Origin: Clostridiales bacterium
Lineage (GTDB): Bacteria; Bacillota; Clostridia; Christensenellales; UBA1242
Assembly (NCBI GenBank): GCA_015069325.1
Contig: SVIV01000003.1
Location: forward strand, 75,671 to 139,670
Length of the DNA: 64,000 nt
Direction of reading: 5' to 3'
Position 1 is the stretch's first letter. Every line of letters starts with the position of its first letter. Below the pieces are notes generated by a model. That model made no database searches and had not been told where the DNA came from. It was given only the letters and a program-made list of their open reading frames with translations. The translations under genes and the position numbers were made by a program. This document shows positions 9,022 through 17,134 of the stretch, one piece after another.

Positions 9022-10197
9022 ATGGATAAAAACCCAAATCCAATTAAGGATCAATTTTTTTTAAAAGACAAAAAGGTGCTTGATGATATTATTGCCACAA
9101 TAGATATGCAACCTGGCGAAACAATTGTTGAAATTGGTGGTGGCGAAGGTGCACTTACAGATTATTTAGTAAAAACAAGCAAAGGACAAAACTTTATCAC
9201 TGTTATTGAAAAAGACCCATATTATGCAAATTATCTTAAAAAGAGATATGCAGATCATAAAAACGTAGAAGTGATTGAAGGAGATGCTTTAAAATTTGAT
9301 TTGGCAGACTATGATAGAGTTGTTGCAAACTTGCCATATACTATTACAGAACCATTTTTAATCAACTTGGCAGCATCAGGTGCTTTTGCAGGGACTGAAA
9401 AGTCAAAACGTCAATCTAGGGTGAAATCAACAACATTATTGCTTTCACAAAATTCAGTGAGAAAAATGGTTGCGCCCGTTCAAGTTGTAGATGGCGGGTC
9501 TAAACATTTTTGCTCTGAGTTTGGTATGATGGGGGCAATTTGCAAAGCATTTTTAGATGTTGAAGTTGTGCGAGCTGTGGCAAGTGAGGCATTTTTCCCA
9601 GAGCCAGCGGTTACTTCAATTCTTGTAAATCTTACTCCAAAGCAAAAACTTACAACGGTTGACAGAATTTTACAAGCATTTTTTGTGGATACAAAAGGTG
9701 CAGGTGCTTCAATCAAAAAAGTATATAGTATGATTTTGGCACAATCTAAAGTTTATAATGTAAACAAGTATAAAAACAATCAAGCTTCAATTTCAACAAG
9801 TTTTACTTCAAAAAATATTGAAGACAAAAATATTTATGAATTAAACAATTCTCAACTTTCTACTCTTTTCCAAGATTTGATTAGAAATGATATGAATACA
9901 AAATCAAAACAAAATCAAAAGCAATCTCGTATTGAAAGAATGGATTATCGCAACTTTAAGACTTATGAAGATTATCTTGATTATGAAGATATGCTTGAAG
10001 AACAAGAAAGAAATCAAATGAAAACTAGAAAGGCTCAAAATGCAATGAGTAAGTATGAATATATGTATGATTCAACTGTTTATGATGCACTTTCGCATAG
10101 AGGACTTGAATATATCAGTCAAGAAGAATTTAATGCACTTGTTTCAGGTCAAGACTATGAAGATGAAATTGAAAGTAGTTACATTATTTCTGAGTAA
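9022..10197 (+). CDS. KsgA/Erm-family rRNA adenine dimethylase paralogue with C-terminal extension
   Basis: A 391-residue rRNA adenine N6-dimethylase-like protein. Motifs: N-terminal KDQFFLKDKKV, SAM loop VEIGGGEGALT, acidic VIEKD, and an intact catalytic NLPY in VVANLPYTITEPFL. The block EAFFPEPAVTS replaces the usual F-x-P-P-x-V-x-S. Beyond about residue 290 it carries a ~100-residue Glu/Gln/Lys/Tyr-rich extension (around TYEDYLDYEDMLEEQE) absent from ordinary KsgA proteins of 260-290 residues. AGGAGG lies 11 nt before the ATG. Unlike the upstream paralogue it keeps the catalytic Asn. Whether either is the housekeeping KsgA cannot be told from this window. Confidence 0.8.
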   Translation: MDKNPNPIKDQFFLKDKKVLDDIIATIDMQPGETIVEIGGGEGALTDYLVKTSKGQNFITVIEKDPYYANYLKKRYADHKNVEVIEGDALKFDLADYDRVVANLPYTITEPFLINLAASGAFAGTEKSKRQSRVKSTTLLLSQNSVRKMVAPVQVVDGGSKHFCSEFGMMGAICKAFLDVEVVRAVASEAFFPEPAVTSILVNLTPKQKLTTVDRILQAFFVDTKGAGASIKKVYSMILAQSKVYNVNKYKNNQASISTSFTSKNIEDKNIYELNNSQLSTLFQDLIRNDMNTKSKQNQKQSRIERMDYRNFKTYEDYLDYEDMLEEQERNQMKTRKAQNAMSKYEYMYDSTVYDALSHRGLEYISQEEFNALVSGQDYEDEIESSYIISE

Positions 10198-10239
10198 AAA
10201 ATAAAAATTAAAAAAAATAAAAAAACTTATTAAATTTGT

Positions 10240-10269
10240 TTGACAAATAAAAAAACATTAACATATAAT
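10240..10269 (+). promoter_or_regulatory. Promoter of the preQ0/diaminopropionate operon
   Basis: TTGACA, 18-nt spacer, TATAAT. Predicted transcription start is near 10276, giving a ~205-nt 5' leader before folE. Confidence 0.85.
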
Positions 10270-10275
10270 GAAGGC

Positions 10276-10460
10276 AAGAGGAAAGCTCTTACAAATTATC
10301 TATGCCATTCCTATCGGCACAATTGAGTGCCACCAAATTGAAGTATACTTCATAAGCAGGAATTATTGCACAGTTTATTTTGCCAGGTTTATAATTAATG
10401 TTTTTTTTGAGTATATATTTTGATAGTGAATGGTTAAAAGATTTTTTAACCATTTTTTTT
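10276..10460 (+). promoter_or_regulatory. Structured 5' leader with terminal attenuator: riboswitch candidate, class unassigned
   Basis: The leader holds several pairable elements. Helix AAGAG/CTCTT lies at 10276-10290. ATTCCT (10307-10312) pairs with AGGAAT (10358-10363), extended by TGC (10303-10305)/GCA (10368-10370). It encloses hairpin GGCAC/GTGCC (10316-10331) and hairpin GAAG-TATA-CTTC (10340-10351), together a three-way junction. TGCCAGG at 10381-10387 can alternatively pair with CCT...GGCA at 10310-10319. The leader ends in a terminator just before the folE ribosome site, the classic layout of transcription attenuation. It controls preQ0 genes, so a preQ1-type or related ligand is an obvious guess, but I could not match it to the preQ1-I or preQ1-II consensus. 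Confidence 0.6.
10429..10460 (+). terminator. Attenuator terminator in the folE leader
   Basis: Stem AATGGTTAAA / TTTAACCATT with 6-nt loop and eight T, ending 10 nt before the folE Shine-Dalgarno GGGGG. Its position inside the operon leader implies conditional termination. Confidence 0.85.
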
Positions 10461-10480
10461 GTGTTTAAAAGGGGGAAATT

Positions 10481-11044
10481 ATGCAACGTAATGAAAAAAT
10501 TGAGAAAGAAATTCAACAAGATTTACAAAAGTTAATTGAAAAGTTGACGGCATATTACGAGATAGATGAGACTTCAGATATTCAAAATTCACCAAGACGT
10601 ATTGCAAAAATGTTTGGCGAGGAGTTGTTTAAAGGTTATTATCAAGACCCTAAAAAATTTTTAAAACTTTTTGACAGTGAAAATGAAGGAATTTTGACGA
10701 TTGAAAATATTCCGGTAAAAAGCTTATGCGAACATCATTTCTTGCCAATGTTTGGCTATGCAGATATTGTTGTTAAATACAAAAAAGACGGAAAGGTTTT
10801 AGGGCTTAGCAAGTTTTATCGTATAGTTGACCATTTCTGCCGAAAATTGCAATTGCAAGAAAAACTCACGAGAGAGATTGCGCAGTTTCTTTATGAAAAT
10901 TTAGATTTAGAAGGGATTATAGTAAAAATAAAATGTGATCATTTTTGCGTAAAGATGAGAGGGGTAGAAGCGGAAAGCGGGCAAGCAACAAGTATTGTCG
11001 CTAAAGGGATTTTTGAAAACAATTACAGAGAATACTTAAAATAG
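10481..11044 (+). CDS. folE: GTP cyclohydrolase I
   Basis: A 187-residue type I GTP cyclohydrolase that converts GTP to 7,8-dihydroneopterin triphosphate, the first step to folate and to 7-deazapurines. Zinc and catalytic residues are in SLCEHHFLPMFGYAD and in DHFCVKMRGVEA. The GLSKFYRIVDHFCRKLQLQEKLT helix is the family hallmark. It is the first gene of an 11-gene operon behind an attenuator leader, and queD follows after 8 nt. The partner genes show that its product is used for preQ0 rather than, or as well as, folate. Ribosome site GGGGG is 5 nt before the ATG. Confidence 0.95.
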   Translation: MQRNEKIEKEIQQDLQKLIEKLTAYYEIDETSDIQNSPRRIAKMFGEELFKGYYQDPKKFLKLFDSENEGILTIENIPVKSLCEHHFLPMFGYADIVVKYKKDGKVLGLSKFYRIVDHFCRKLQLQEKLTREIAQFLYENLDLEGIIVKIKCDHFCVKMRGVEAESGQATSIVAKGIFENNYREYLK

Positions 11045-11052
11045 GAGGCTTT

Positions 11053-11484
11053 ATGGAGGTTACTAAGGAATTTAATTTTGAACTTGCGCATAGTTTGGGT
11101 TTTCATCACGGTCAATGTTCAAATTTACACGGCCATAGTTATAGAATGTTTGTTACGCTGAAGTCCAACAAGTTGACAAATGGAATGGTTTTAGATTTTT
11201 CAGATTTAAAGAAAATCGTAAACGAACTCATTGTGGATAAATATGATCACGCGTGCGCTATAAATAAAAATTCACAATATCTATTTGACAAAGTGTTAAT
11301 TAAGCTTTTGCAAAAGTTTAACAAAAAACTTGTAATATTAGATTTTTATCCAACTGCGGAAGAAATGGTTAGGCATTTTTATAATATCTTATCAGAAAGA
11401 TTTTGCAATGATATTTTAGTAAAGGAGGTTGTTCTTTATGAAACAAAATCAAGTTTTGCTAGATTCAGAAATGAAAACATTTAA
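11053..11484 (+). CDS. queD: 6-carboxy-5,6,7,8-tetrahydropterin synthase
   Basis: A 143-residue QueD/PTPS-family enzyme that turns dihydroneopterin triphosphate into 6-carboxytetrahydropterin. Zinc ligands are the His in FELAHSL and the two His of LHGHSY. The catalytic Cys is in GQCSNLHGH, the Asp-His pair in KYDHACAI and the pterin-anchoring Glu in VVLYETKSS. The Cys-x3-HGH spacing is that of QueD. AGGAGG lies just before the ATG, and the 3' end overlaps queE by 47 nt, so translation of the two is coupled. Confidence 0.94.
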   Translation: MEVTKEFNFELAHSLGFHHGQCSNLHGHSYRMFVTLKSNKLTNGMVLDFSDLKKIVNELIVDKYDHACAINKNSQYLFDKVLIKLLQKFNKKLVILDFYPTAEEMVRHFYNILSERFCNDILVKEVVLYETKSSFARFRNENI

Positions 11485-12175
11485 TATTGTTGAAATTTTC
11501 TCATCTCTTTCAGGAGAGGGATCAACAGCAGGTGTGCCAGCTTCATTTGTAAGGGTGGACAGTTGCAATTTAAGATGCAGTTTTTGCGATACAAAATACA
11601 GTTACAATCATGAGTTTACTACAATGACTTTTAAAGAAATTGTGGATATGTTGAAAACTTTTGATAATAAAGTAGTTGTTTGCACAGGGGGAGAACCGCT
11701 ACTTAACAAAAATAATGCAAGATTGTTGCCGTTGTTATTATCAAATGAAGGGTTTCAAGTTTATATCGAAACAAACGGAAGTGTGAAACTTTATCGAGAA
11801 GAAGAATTGTTGCAAGGAAAAAGAGAAAACATTCATTATGTTGTTGATATAAAAACGCCAGCATCTCAAATGGAAAGATTTGATTGTATTGAGCATAATA
11901 GTTGCCTTTTGTTAGATGGCGATGAAATTAAATGTGTTGTGGCTTCAAAGGAAGATATTGAGTTTTGCAAAAATAAAATTAGCAAAATATTTAACAACAT
12001 TAAAGATAAAAAAATAAACATTATTCTTTCTCCAGTATTTGGAGAGATAAAGTTGCAAGATCTTGCAGAGTATGTTATGCAAATGAAATCTATTATGAAG
12101 GATTCTTGTTTAACAGTTAAACTTGGCATTCAATTACATAAATTGATTTGGCCACATATTGAAAAGGGAGTTTAA
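11438..12175 (+). CDS. queE: 7-carboxy-7-deazaguanine synthase (radical SAM)
   Basis: A 245-residue QueE-type radical SAM enzyme catalysing ring contraction of 6-carboxytetrahydropterin to 7-carboxy-7-deazaguanine. The N-terminal substrate block is IFSSLSGEGSTAGVPASFVR, followed by the CX3CX2C iron-sulfur motif CNLRCSFCDTKYSYN. The GGEPLL SAM motif and the ETNGS strand follow. I chose the ATG 9 nt after AAAGGAGG inside the end of queD. A TTG further upstream lies too close to that ribosome site, and the next ATG inside has none. Third of the four preQ0 genes in this operon. Confidence 0.93.
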   Translation: MKQNQVLLDSEMKTFNIVEIFSSLSGEGSTAGVPASFVRVDSCNLRCSFCDTKYSYNHEFTTMTFKEIVDMLKTFDNKVVVCTGGEPLLNKNNARLLPLLLSNEGFQVYIETNGSVKLYREEELLQGKRENIHYVVDIKTPASQMERFDCIEHNSCLLLDGDEIKCVVASKEDIEFCKNKISKIFNNIKDKKINIILSPVFGEIKLQDLAEYVMQMKSIMKDSCLTVKLGIQLHKLIWPHIEKGV

Positions 12176-12176
12176 T

Positions 12177-12959
12177 ATGAAATTAAGCGTTGTTGTTTGC
12201 ACTTACAATGATAGGCGCATTGAAAATTTAATTAATTCAATTGATGAAGAATGCGAAATTGTTGTTGTTTGCAATGGTTCTGATAAAGAATATATCAATT
12301 TTGTTAAAGATTTGCTTGCAGATAAAAAGCAATATAAGTTGCTTTATATTCCAGAAAAGTCTTTAAGTAAAGCAAGAAATGTTGGGACAGAAAATGCGAC
12401 TTATGATAAAACGGTGCATATTGATACAGATTGCATTTTTTACAAGGGTGCATTAAAGAATTACGATAAAGCCTTAGATGAACATTTAGTTGTCGATGGT
12501 AAAGTTGAATTTTTATTTAATGATAAGAAAAGCGAAATAGTTTCAAAAATGCGTTCGTTAGGGATTCCAGGAAGTGCGCTTTGCCCTTCAATAGGAATCA
12601 ATAAAAAAATTAAAGATAAAATTGGTGGATATTTCTTTGACGAGCGACTGACTTGGGTTGAAGATGCTGAACTTAATTATAGGATGAAGAAAAACAACAT
12701 AGGCTTTGGAGTGATTGAAGAAGTTACTTGCGCTCACGTGCCACTTTCGTTTAAGCAAGATTTGCATTCTGCTTACAATTATGGTATTGGTGCAAAAATT
12801 CGTGTTTATTATAAAATGAGAAAAAAAGGTGTTAACTTCAATAGCGATGTAACCAAACAAATGAGAAAGTTCGGACTTAAATATTGGATTTATGCTTTAA
12901 GATGGAATTTAAGTTATGCAAGGGGTTATTATTTTCACAAAGTAAAAAAGGGGGGATAA
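12177..12959 (+). CDS. Glycosyltransferase family 2 (GT-A fold)
   Basis: A 260-residue GT-A glycosyltransferase. It starts with KLSVVVCTYNDRRIENLINSI, has the DXD metal motif in VHIDTDCIFYKG and the acid-base region RLTWVEDAELNYRMKK. No membrane segment is clear, so it is probably cytosolic. Its start is 1 nt after the queE stop and 6 nt after AAAAGGGAG. Lying inside the preQ0 operon, it may attach a sugar to the deazapurine or to a later intermediate; that role is inferred only from position. Members of this family also glycosylate lipids and proteins. Confidence 0.85.
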   Translation: MKLSVVVCTYNDRRIENLINSIDEECEIVVVCNGSDKEYINFVKDLLADKKQYKLLYIPEKSLSKARNVGTENATYDKTVHIDTDCIFYKGALKNYDKALDEHLVVDGKVEFLFNDKKSEIVSKMRSLGIPGSALCPSIGINKKIKDKIGGYFFDERLTWVEDAELNYRMKKNNIGFGVIEEVTCAHVPLSFKQDLHSAYNYGIGAKIRVYYKMRKKGVNFNSDVTKQMRKFGLKYWIYALRWNLSYARGYYFHKVKKGG

Positions 12960-12962
12960 AAA

Positions 12963-14618
12963 ATGAATATAATAGGTCTTACAGGACATACAGAAAGAGG
13001 GCACGATGGCTCTGTATGTTTATTACAAAATGGAAAAATTACATATTTAGCAGAAGAAGAAAGATTTTCAAGAAAAAAACACGCATATGACTGTTTTCCT
13101 TCTTTAGCATTAGAGCGTTGTTTAAAATTTGCAGGTTTAACACTTGAAGATATCGATTATTTTGCTACAGGTTGGGATTATCCTGTTTGGTATAACAATC
13201 ACAATCGCAAGTGGGATAAGGAAGAATATATGTCTCATCTTGCAAATGTAAAAGAAGAAAAAATTATTACAGTAAATCATCATTACGCTCACGCTTCAAG
13301 TGCATATTTCCCATCGGGATTTAAAAGTGCATTGGTTTTAGTTATTGATGGGCAAGGAGAAAAAGAGGCAACAAGTGTATTTGTTGCAGATGAACGAAAA
13401 CTGGAAAGAGTATTTGAAAGTGATGTGAGTTTTGGATTCTTCTTTAGTGCAACTACAAAGCAATGTGGTTTTAAAGTTGGAGAAGAAGGAAAAACAATGG
13501 GGCTTGTGCCTTATGGAGAATTGAATAAAACTTTAAAAGATTATTTAAATAAAATTTTCTACTTTGATTGTGAGAAAGAAAAGTTGGTGCAACCTTTTGA
13601 CGTTGTTCAGACAAGTGATAGCTTAGATGAACAGGATCAATACATAGATGCGTGGCTTGAAATTTTCAACAAGTTTATTGCAAGAAAAACAGAAAGAATT
13701 GTGGACCTTTTACCAGAACATAAAGTTTATGCAGATTTTGCTTATACTTGCCAAATCCATATGGAAGATGTAGTAAAAACAATGGTTGGTCATTATGCAA
13801 CTAAATATAAGAAAGACAAATTATGTATTGCTGGTGGGGTTGGTTTAAGTTGCAAAATGAATGCAAAAATTTTATATGAAGTAAATCAAATCAAAGACAT
13901 TTTTGTTCAACCTGCAGCAAATGATGGAGGGGTTTCATTAGGAAGTGCACTTTATGTTGCAAATCAAAAAGGTGATGATGTTTTTCAAACAATGAATCCT
14001 TATATGGGGTCAAGTTATACGGATGAAGAAATTTTAAAAGTTTTAAATGAAAACAAAATAAAATATTCAAAACCGGAAAATCTTGAAAAAGAAGTTGCTT
14101 ATCTTCTTGCGCAAAACAATATATTTGCGGTGTTTAATGGAAGGCTTGAGTTTGGGCCAAGAGCATTAGGAAACAGAAGTATTCTTGCAAATCCTAAAGA
14201 TGTTGACACCTGGTATAAACTCAACGCTTTAAAGGGGAGAGAACTATGGCGTCCGCTTGCACCTATATTACGAGAAGAAAATACAAAAGAGTTGTTTAAT
14301 ATTTCTCAAACAAGTCCATTTATGACGATTGCTGTAAAGGCGACACAATTAGCGCAAGAAAATATTCCTGCAGCTGTGCACGTTGACCAAACTGCGAGAA
14401 TTCAAACTGTGGCAGAAAAACAAAATAAATTTATTTATGATGTTTTAAAAGAATTTGAAATGCAATCAGGTATCAAGGCATTAATTAATACTTCATTTAA
14501 TAAACGTGGCGAGCCTATTATCGAATCGCCAGAAAATGCAATTAGAAGTTTTATGGAAATGCAACTTGATTATTTAGTTTTAGGAAGTTATTTAATAAGG
14601 AGAAAAGATAATGAATAA
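12963..14618 (+). CDS. Carbamoyltransferase, NodU/CmcH/TobZ family
   Basis: A 551-residue O-carbamoyltransferase. The N-terminal Kae1/YrdC-like part has GHDGSVCLL and the metal motif HHYAHASSAYFPSG, then the ATPase fold (VIDGQGEKEATS, AGGVGLSCKMNAK). The C-terminal part carries the carbamoyl-phosphate/adenylate block NGRLEFGPRALGNRSI and NTSFNKRGEPIIESP. Family members (NodU, CmcH, TobZ) use carbamoyl phosphate and ATP to carbamoylate a hydroxyl group on sugars or antibiotics. Length is typical. It follows the glycosyltransferase by 3 nt, so a carbamoylated sugar is a natural hypothesis. The 3' end overlaps the SbnA-like gene by 8 nt. Confidence 0.92.
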   Translation: MNIIGLTGHTERGHDGSVCLLQNGKITYLAEEERFSRKKHAYDCFPSLALERCLKFAGLTLEDIDYFATGWDYPVWYNNHNRKWDKEEYMSHLANVKEEKIITVNHHYAHASSAYFPSGFKSALVLVIDGQGEKEATSVFVADERKLERVFESDVSFGFFFSATTKQCGFKVGEEGKTMGLVPYGELNKTLKDYLNKIFYFDCEKEKLVQPFDVVQTSDSLDEQDQYIDAWLEIFNKFIARKTERIVDLLPEHKVYADFAYTCQIHMEDVVKTMVGHYATKYKKDKLCIAGGVGLSCKMNAKILYEVNQIKDIFVQPAANDGGVSLGSALYVANQKGDDVFQTMNPYMGSSYTDEEILKVLNENKIKYSKPENLEKEVAYLLAQNNIFAVFNGRLEFGPRALGNRSILANPKDVDTWYKLNALKGRELWRPLAPILREENTKELFNISQTSPFMTIAVKATQLAQENIPAAVHVDQTARIQTVAEKQNKFIYDVLKEFEMQSGIKALINTSFNKRGEPIIESPENAIRSFMEMQLDYLVLGSYLIRRKDNE

Positions 14619-15543
14619 AATGCTTACAACTCCAACAATAGAAGTTGGAGAATTTAATAAAAACAAAATGTTTGTAAAAATTGAAGGATTAAATCTTTTT
14701 GGAAGTATGAAAGATCGTGCAGGCAAATATGTAATTGAGAAACTGTTAAATGAAAAAACGATTAATCAAGAAACTTTAATTGTTGAATCATCTTCAGGCA
14801 ATATGGCAGTTTCACTTGCAATGACTTGTAAAGCATACGGGCTTAAGTTTTGTGCAGTTATCGATCCTTCAATTTCTCCTATAAACGAATTTTTAATTAG
14901 GCAGTCTGGGGCTGATGTTGTAAAGGTATCTGTGCCAGATGAAAATAACAGTTATTTAAAAAATCGTCTTAATACAGTGCAAGAAATTATAGGAAAAAAT
15001 AGTAATAGTTATTGGTTTAATCAATATGGAAATCCTTTAGTAAGAGAAGCATATTGCAATACTTTAGGAAAAGAAATTTTAGAACAAAATCCAGATGTAG
15101 ATTATATTTTTATGGCAGTAAGCTCTCTTGGGACAATTGCAGGAGTTTGTGAAGCGGTTAAAAAATTCAATTCTAAAGCGCAAGTGATAGCAGTTGATAT
15201 TGAAGGAAGCAAAATTTTTAATCCAAATACATTGGCAAAGAAACATATTCCGGGTATTGGTTCAAGCATAAAAGGAAAACATTTTGAGCACATCAAAATT
15301 GATGGCAATATTATTGTTTCTGAAGATGTTATTGTTAAAAATTGTTATAGTTTGCTTAAAGATTATGGATTATTCATTGGTGGATCTTCTGGAGCTTGTT
15401 ATGCAGGTGCAAAACAATATATGCGTGAAAATAATATTGAAGGTAAAAAAGCAGTTTGCGTGTTTGCTGATAGGGGTGAAAGATATTTTGATACAATCTA
15501 TAATGATGAATGGTTGAAAGAAAATATAAAGGAGGGAGTATGA
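14611..15543 (+). CDS. PLP-dependent cysteine-synthase-fold enzyme, SbnA-like (2,3-diaminopropionate pathway)
   Basis: A 310-residue fold-type II PLP enzyme. The PLP lysine is in GSMKDRAGKYVIE, the substrate loop in ESSSGNMAVSLAM and the phosphate-binding loop in IGGSSGACYAG. From memory, the flanking blocks AVIDPSISPINEFLI and YWFNQYGNPLVREAY resemble staphylococcal SbnA more than ordinary cysteine synthase. SbnA couples O-phospho-L-serine with L-glutamate to make N-(2-amino-2-carboxyethyl)-glutamate. The partner SbnB-like gene starts within its stop codon (ATGA), which strongly supports this reading. Inferred product pathway: L-2,3-diaminopropionate. Assigning it as a plain O-acetylserine lyase is less likely in this context. 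Confidence 0.87.
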   Translation: MNKMLTTPTIEVGEFNKNKMFVKIEGLNLFGSMKDRAGKYVIEKLLNEKTINQETLIVESSSGNMAVSLAMTCKAYGLKFCAVIDPSISPINEFLIRQSGADVVKVSVPDENNSYLKNRLNTVQEIIGKNSNSYWFNQYGNPLVREAYCNTLGKEILEQNPDVDYIFMAVSSLGTIAGVCEAVKKFNSKAQVIAVDIEGSKIFNPNTLAKKHIPGIGSSIKGKHFEHIKIDGNIIVSEDVIVKNCYSLLKDYGLFIGGSSGACYAGAKQYMRENNIEGKKAVCVFADRGERYFDTIYNDEWLKENIKEGV

Positions 15544-16478
15544 GATATTTAGATCAGTCTGATATTATTAAAATTGGCAATAATTGGGGAGATCTTATCA
15601 GTGTAATTGAAGATACCGTTATTGCAGAGAAGAAGGGAGATTTTGCACAACCTATTAAACCATATTTGAGATTTAATGATCTTACAAATAGAATAATTGC
15701 AATGCCTGCATTTGTTGGGGGCAAAACGGATATGGCAGGGATTAAATGGATTGCAAGCTTTCCAAATAATATTTATAGCAACATTCCAAGAGCGAATAGC
15801 GTAACTGTTTTAAACAACAGTAAAACAGGAGAAGTTGAATCAATTATAAATACTGTTGAAGTAAGTAAAATTAGGACTAGTGCGGTTTCTGGATTGTTGC
15901 TGGATAAATATTTAAAATCTTTTAATGGCAAAGCCAAAGTATTAATCATTGGTTTTGGGCCTATTGGTCAAACACATTATAATATGCTTAGAAATCATTT
16001 TAGCGACAAACTTGAAAAAGTGGAAATATTTGATTTGAGAAAAATTGAATATTCAAATCTTGATGCTAAAGATTGTTTTATTGAAGATTGGCAAAGTGCT
16101 TTCGGACAAGCAGATGTAGTTATTACAACAACAGTTGCTAAAGAAAGATATATTAATTTAATGCCAAAAGAAAATTGTTTACTTTTAAATGTTTCTTTAA
16201 GAGACTATAAGACTGAAATGTTTGAATATGTCAAAGAAAATATTATTGTTGACAACTGGGAAGAAATCAATAGAGAAAACACTGACATTGAAAACTATTA
16301 TTTGAATAGTGGTTTGCAAGAACAAGATGTTGTTACTATTTATGATGCTTTGCAAGATGGATATTTTAAACAAGGAAGATATTTCTTCAACCCTATGGGT
16401 ATGGCGATATTTGATATTGCAATTGCAACATATTTTTACAACAAAGCAAAAAAAGAAAATGTAGGAAAGGAATTATAA
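15540..16478 (+). CDS. Ornithine cyclodeaminase/mu-crystallin family dehydrogenase, SbnB-like
   Basis: A 312-residue NAD-dependent enzyme of the ornithine cyclodeaminase/mu-crystallin family. The Rossmann motif is VLIIGFGPIGQTHYNML (near residue 142). The N-terminal substrate domain has PIKPYLRF and TDMAGIKWIASFPNN, the usual region for carboxylate recognition. SbnB oxidatively cleaves the SbnA product to L-2,3-diaminopropionate plus 2-oxoglutarate and ammonia. Start ATG overlaps the upstream stop by 4 nt and follows GGAGGGAG. Next to the SbnA homologue it forms the standard two-gene diaminopropionate module seen in siderophore and peptide-antibiotic clusters. Confidence 0.87.
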   Translation: MRYLDQSDIIKIGNNWGDLISVIEDTVIAEKKGDFAQPIKPYLRFNDLTNRIIAMPAFVGGKTDMAGIKWIASFPNNIYSNIPRANSVTVLNNSKTGEVESIINTVEVSKIRTSAVSGLLLDKYLKSFNGKAKVLIIGFGPIGQTHYNMLRNHFSDKLEKVEIFDLRKIEYSNLDAKDCFIEDWQSAFGQADVVITTTVAKERYINLMPKENCLLLNVSLRDYKTEMFEYVKENIIVDNWEEINRENTDIENYYLNSGLQEQDVVTIYDALQDGYFKQGRYFFNPMGMAIFDIAIATYFYNKAKKENVGKEL

Positions 16479-16488
16479 GGAGGAAATT

Positions 16489-17133
16489 ATGAAAAAAGCA
16501 ATAATACCATTAAGTGGTGGCGCTGATAGTTCGACTTGTATGGCGCTCGCAAAATCAAAAGGATATGACGTTTATGCAATGTTTATTGATTATGGTCAAA
16601 ACAACATTATGCACGAGCTTCAAGCAAGTAAGGCAATTGCCGAACATTATGGTGCAAAAGATTTTAAGATTTTAAAGTTTGACTGGTTTAAAGAAGTTGG
16701 CGGATCTGGGCTTGTAGATAAAACATATATGAACGGCGACAATAAAGTGTTGGAATATGTCCCTTTTAGAAATACAGTTATTTTATCTCTTGCGATGGCT
16801 TGGGCAGATTCAATAAAGGCAGATGCTATTTTCTATGGCTCTACGGGTGCACCTTGGATTACTCCAGACAACTCTCCAGAATATTTTGATGCATTTAGAC
16901 AAGTTGCTGCAATTGGAGCAATGAAAAAAGATATTGAAATTTTCTCTCCATTTAATAGAATGAAAAAAGCAGAAGTTGTTGAGCTTGGTCTTGATTTAAA
17001 TGTTCCTTATGAAAAAACTTGGAGTTGTCATAACAACAAAGAAAAACATTGTGGAGAATGTTCTCAATGTTTAGACAGAAAACGCGCATTTGAATCATTA
17101 GGATTGGTTGATCCTGTTTTTAAAGGGGAATAA
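16489..17133 (+). CDS. queC: 7-cyano-7-deazaguanine (preQ0) synthase
   Basis: A 214-residue QueC enzyme that uses two ATP and ammonia to turn 7-carboxy-7-deazaguanine into preQ0. The PP-loop is PLSGGADSS (Ala where Leu is usual), the second motif YVPFRNT, and the substrate loop DNSPEYFDAFRQ. The C-terminal zinc site is formed by Cys in TWSCHN and CGECSQCLDRKRAF. It is separated from folE-queD-queE by four tailoring-type genes yet is in the same tight operon. The preQ0 pathway is therefore built into this cluster rather than just adjacent. Ribosome site AAGGAGG precedes the ATG. Confidence 0.94.
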   Translation: MKKAIIPLSGGADSSTCMALAKSKGYDVYAMFIDYGQNNIMHELQASKAIAEHYGAKDFKILKFDWFKEVGGSGLVDKTYMNGDNKVLEYVPFRNTVILSLAMAWADSIKADAIFYGSTGAPWITPDNSPEYFDAFRQVAAIGAMKKDIEIFSPFNRMKKAEVVELGLDLNVPYEKTWSCHNNKEKHCGECSQCLDRKRAFESLGLVDPVFKGE

Positions 17134-17134
17134 A

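Noticed and set aside
10276..10475. Naming the folE leader a preQ1-I or preQ1-II riboswitch
   Set aside because: The leader does not show the short H-type pseudoknot pattern of preQ1-I nor the CUUGGUG-type helix of preQ1-II as I know them; only 'unassigned attenuator leader' is justified.
10481..17133. Reading the que genes as part of a dpd-type 7-deazaguanine DNA modification system
   Set aside because: No DpdA/TGT-like transglycosylase or dpd helicase genes are present; the tailoring genes are of natural-product type.
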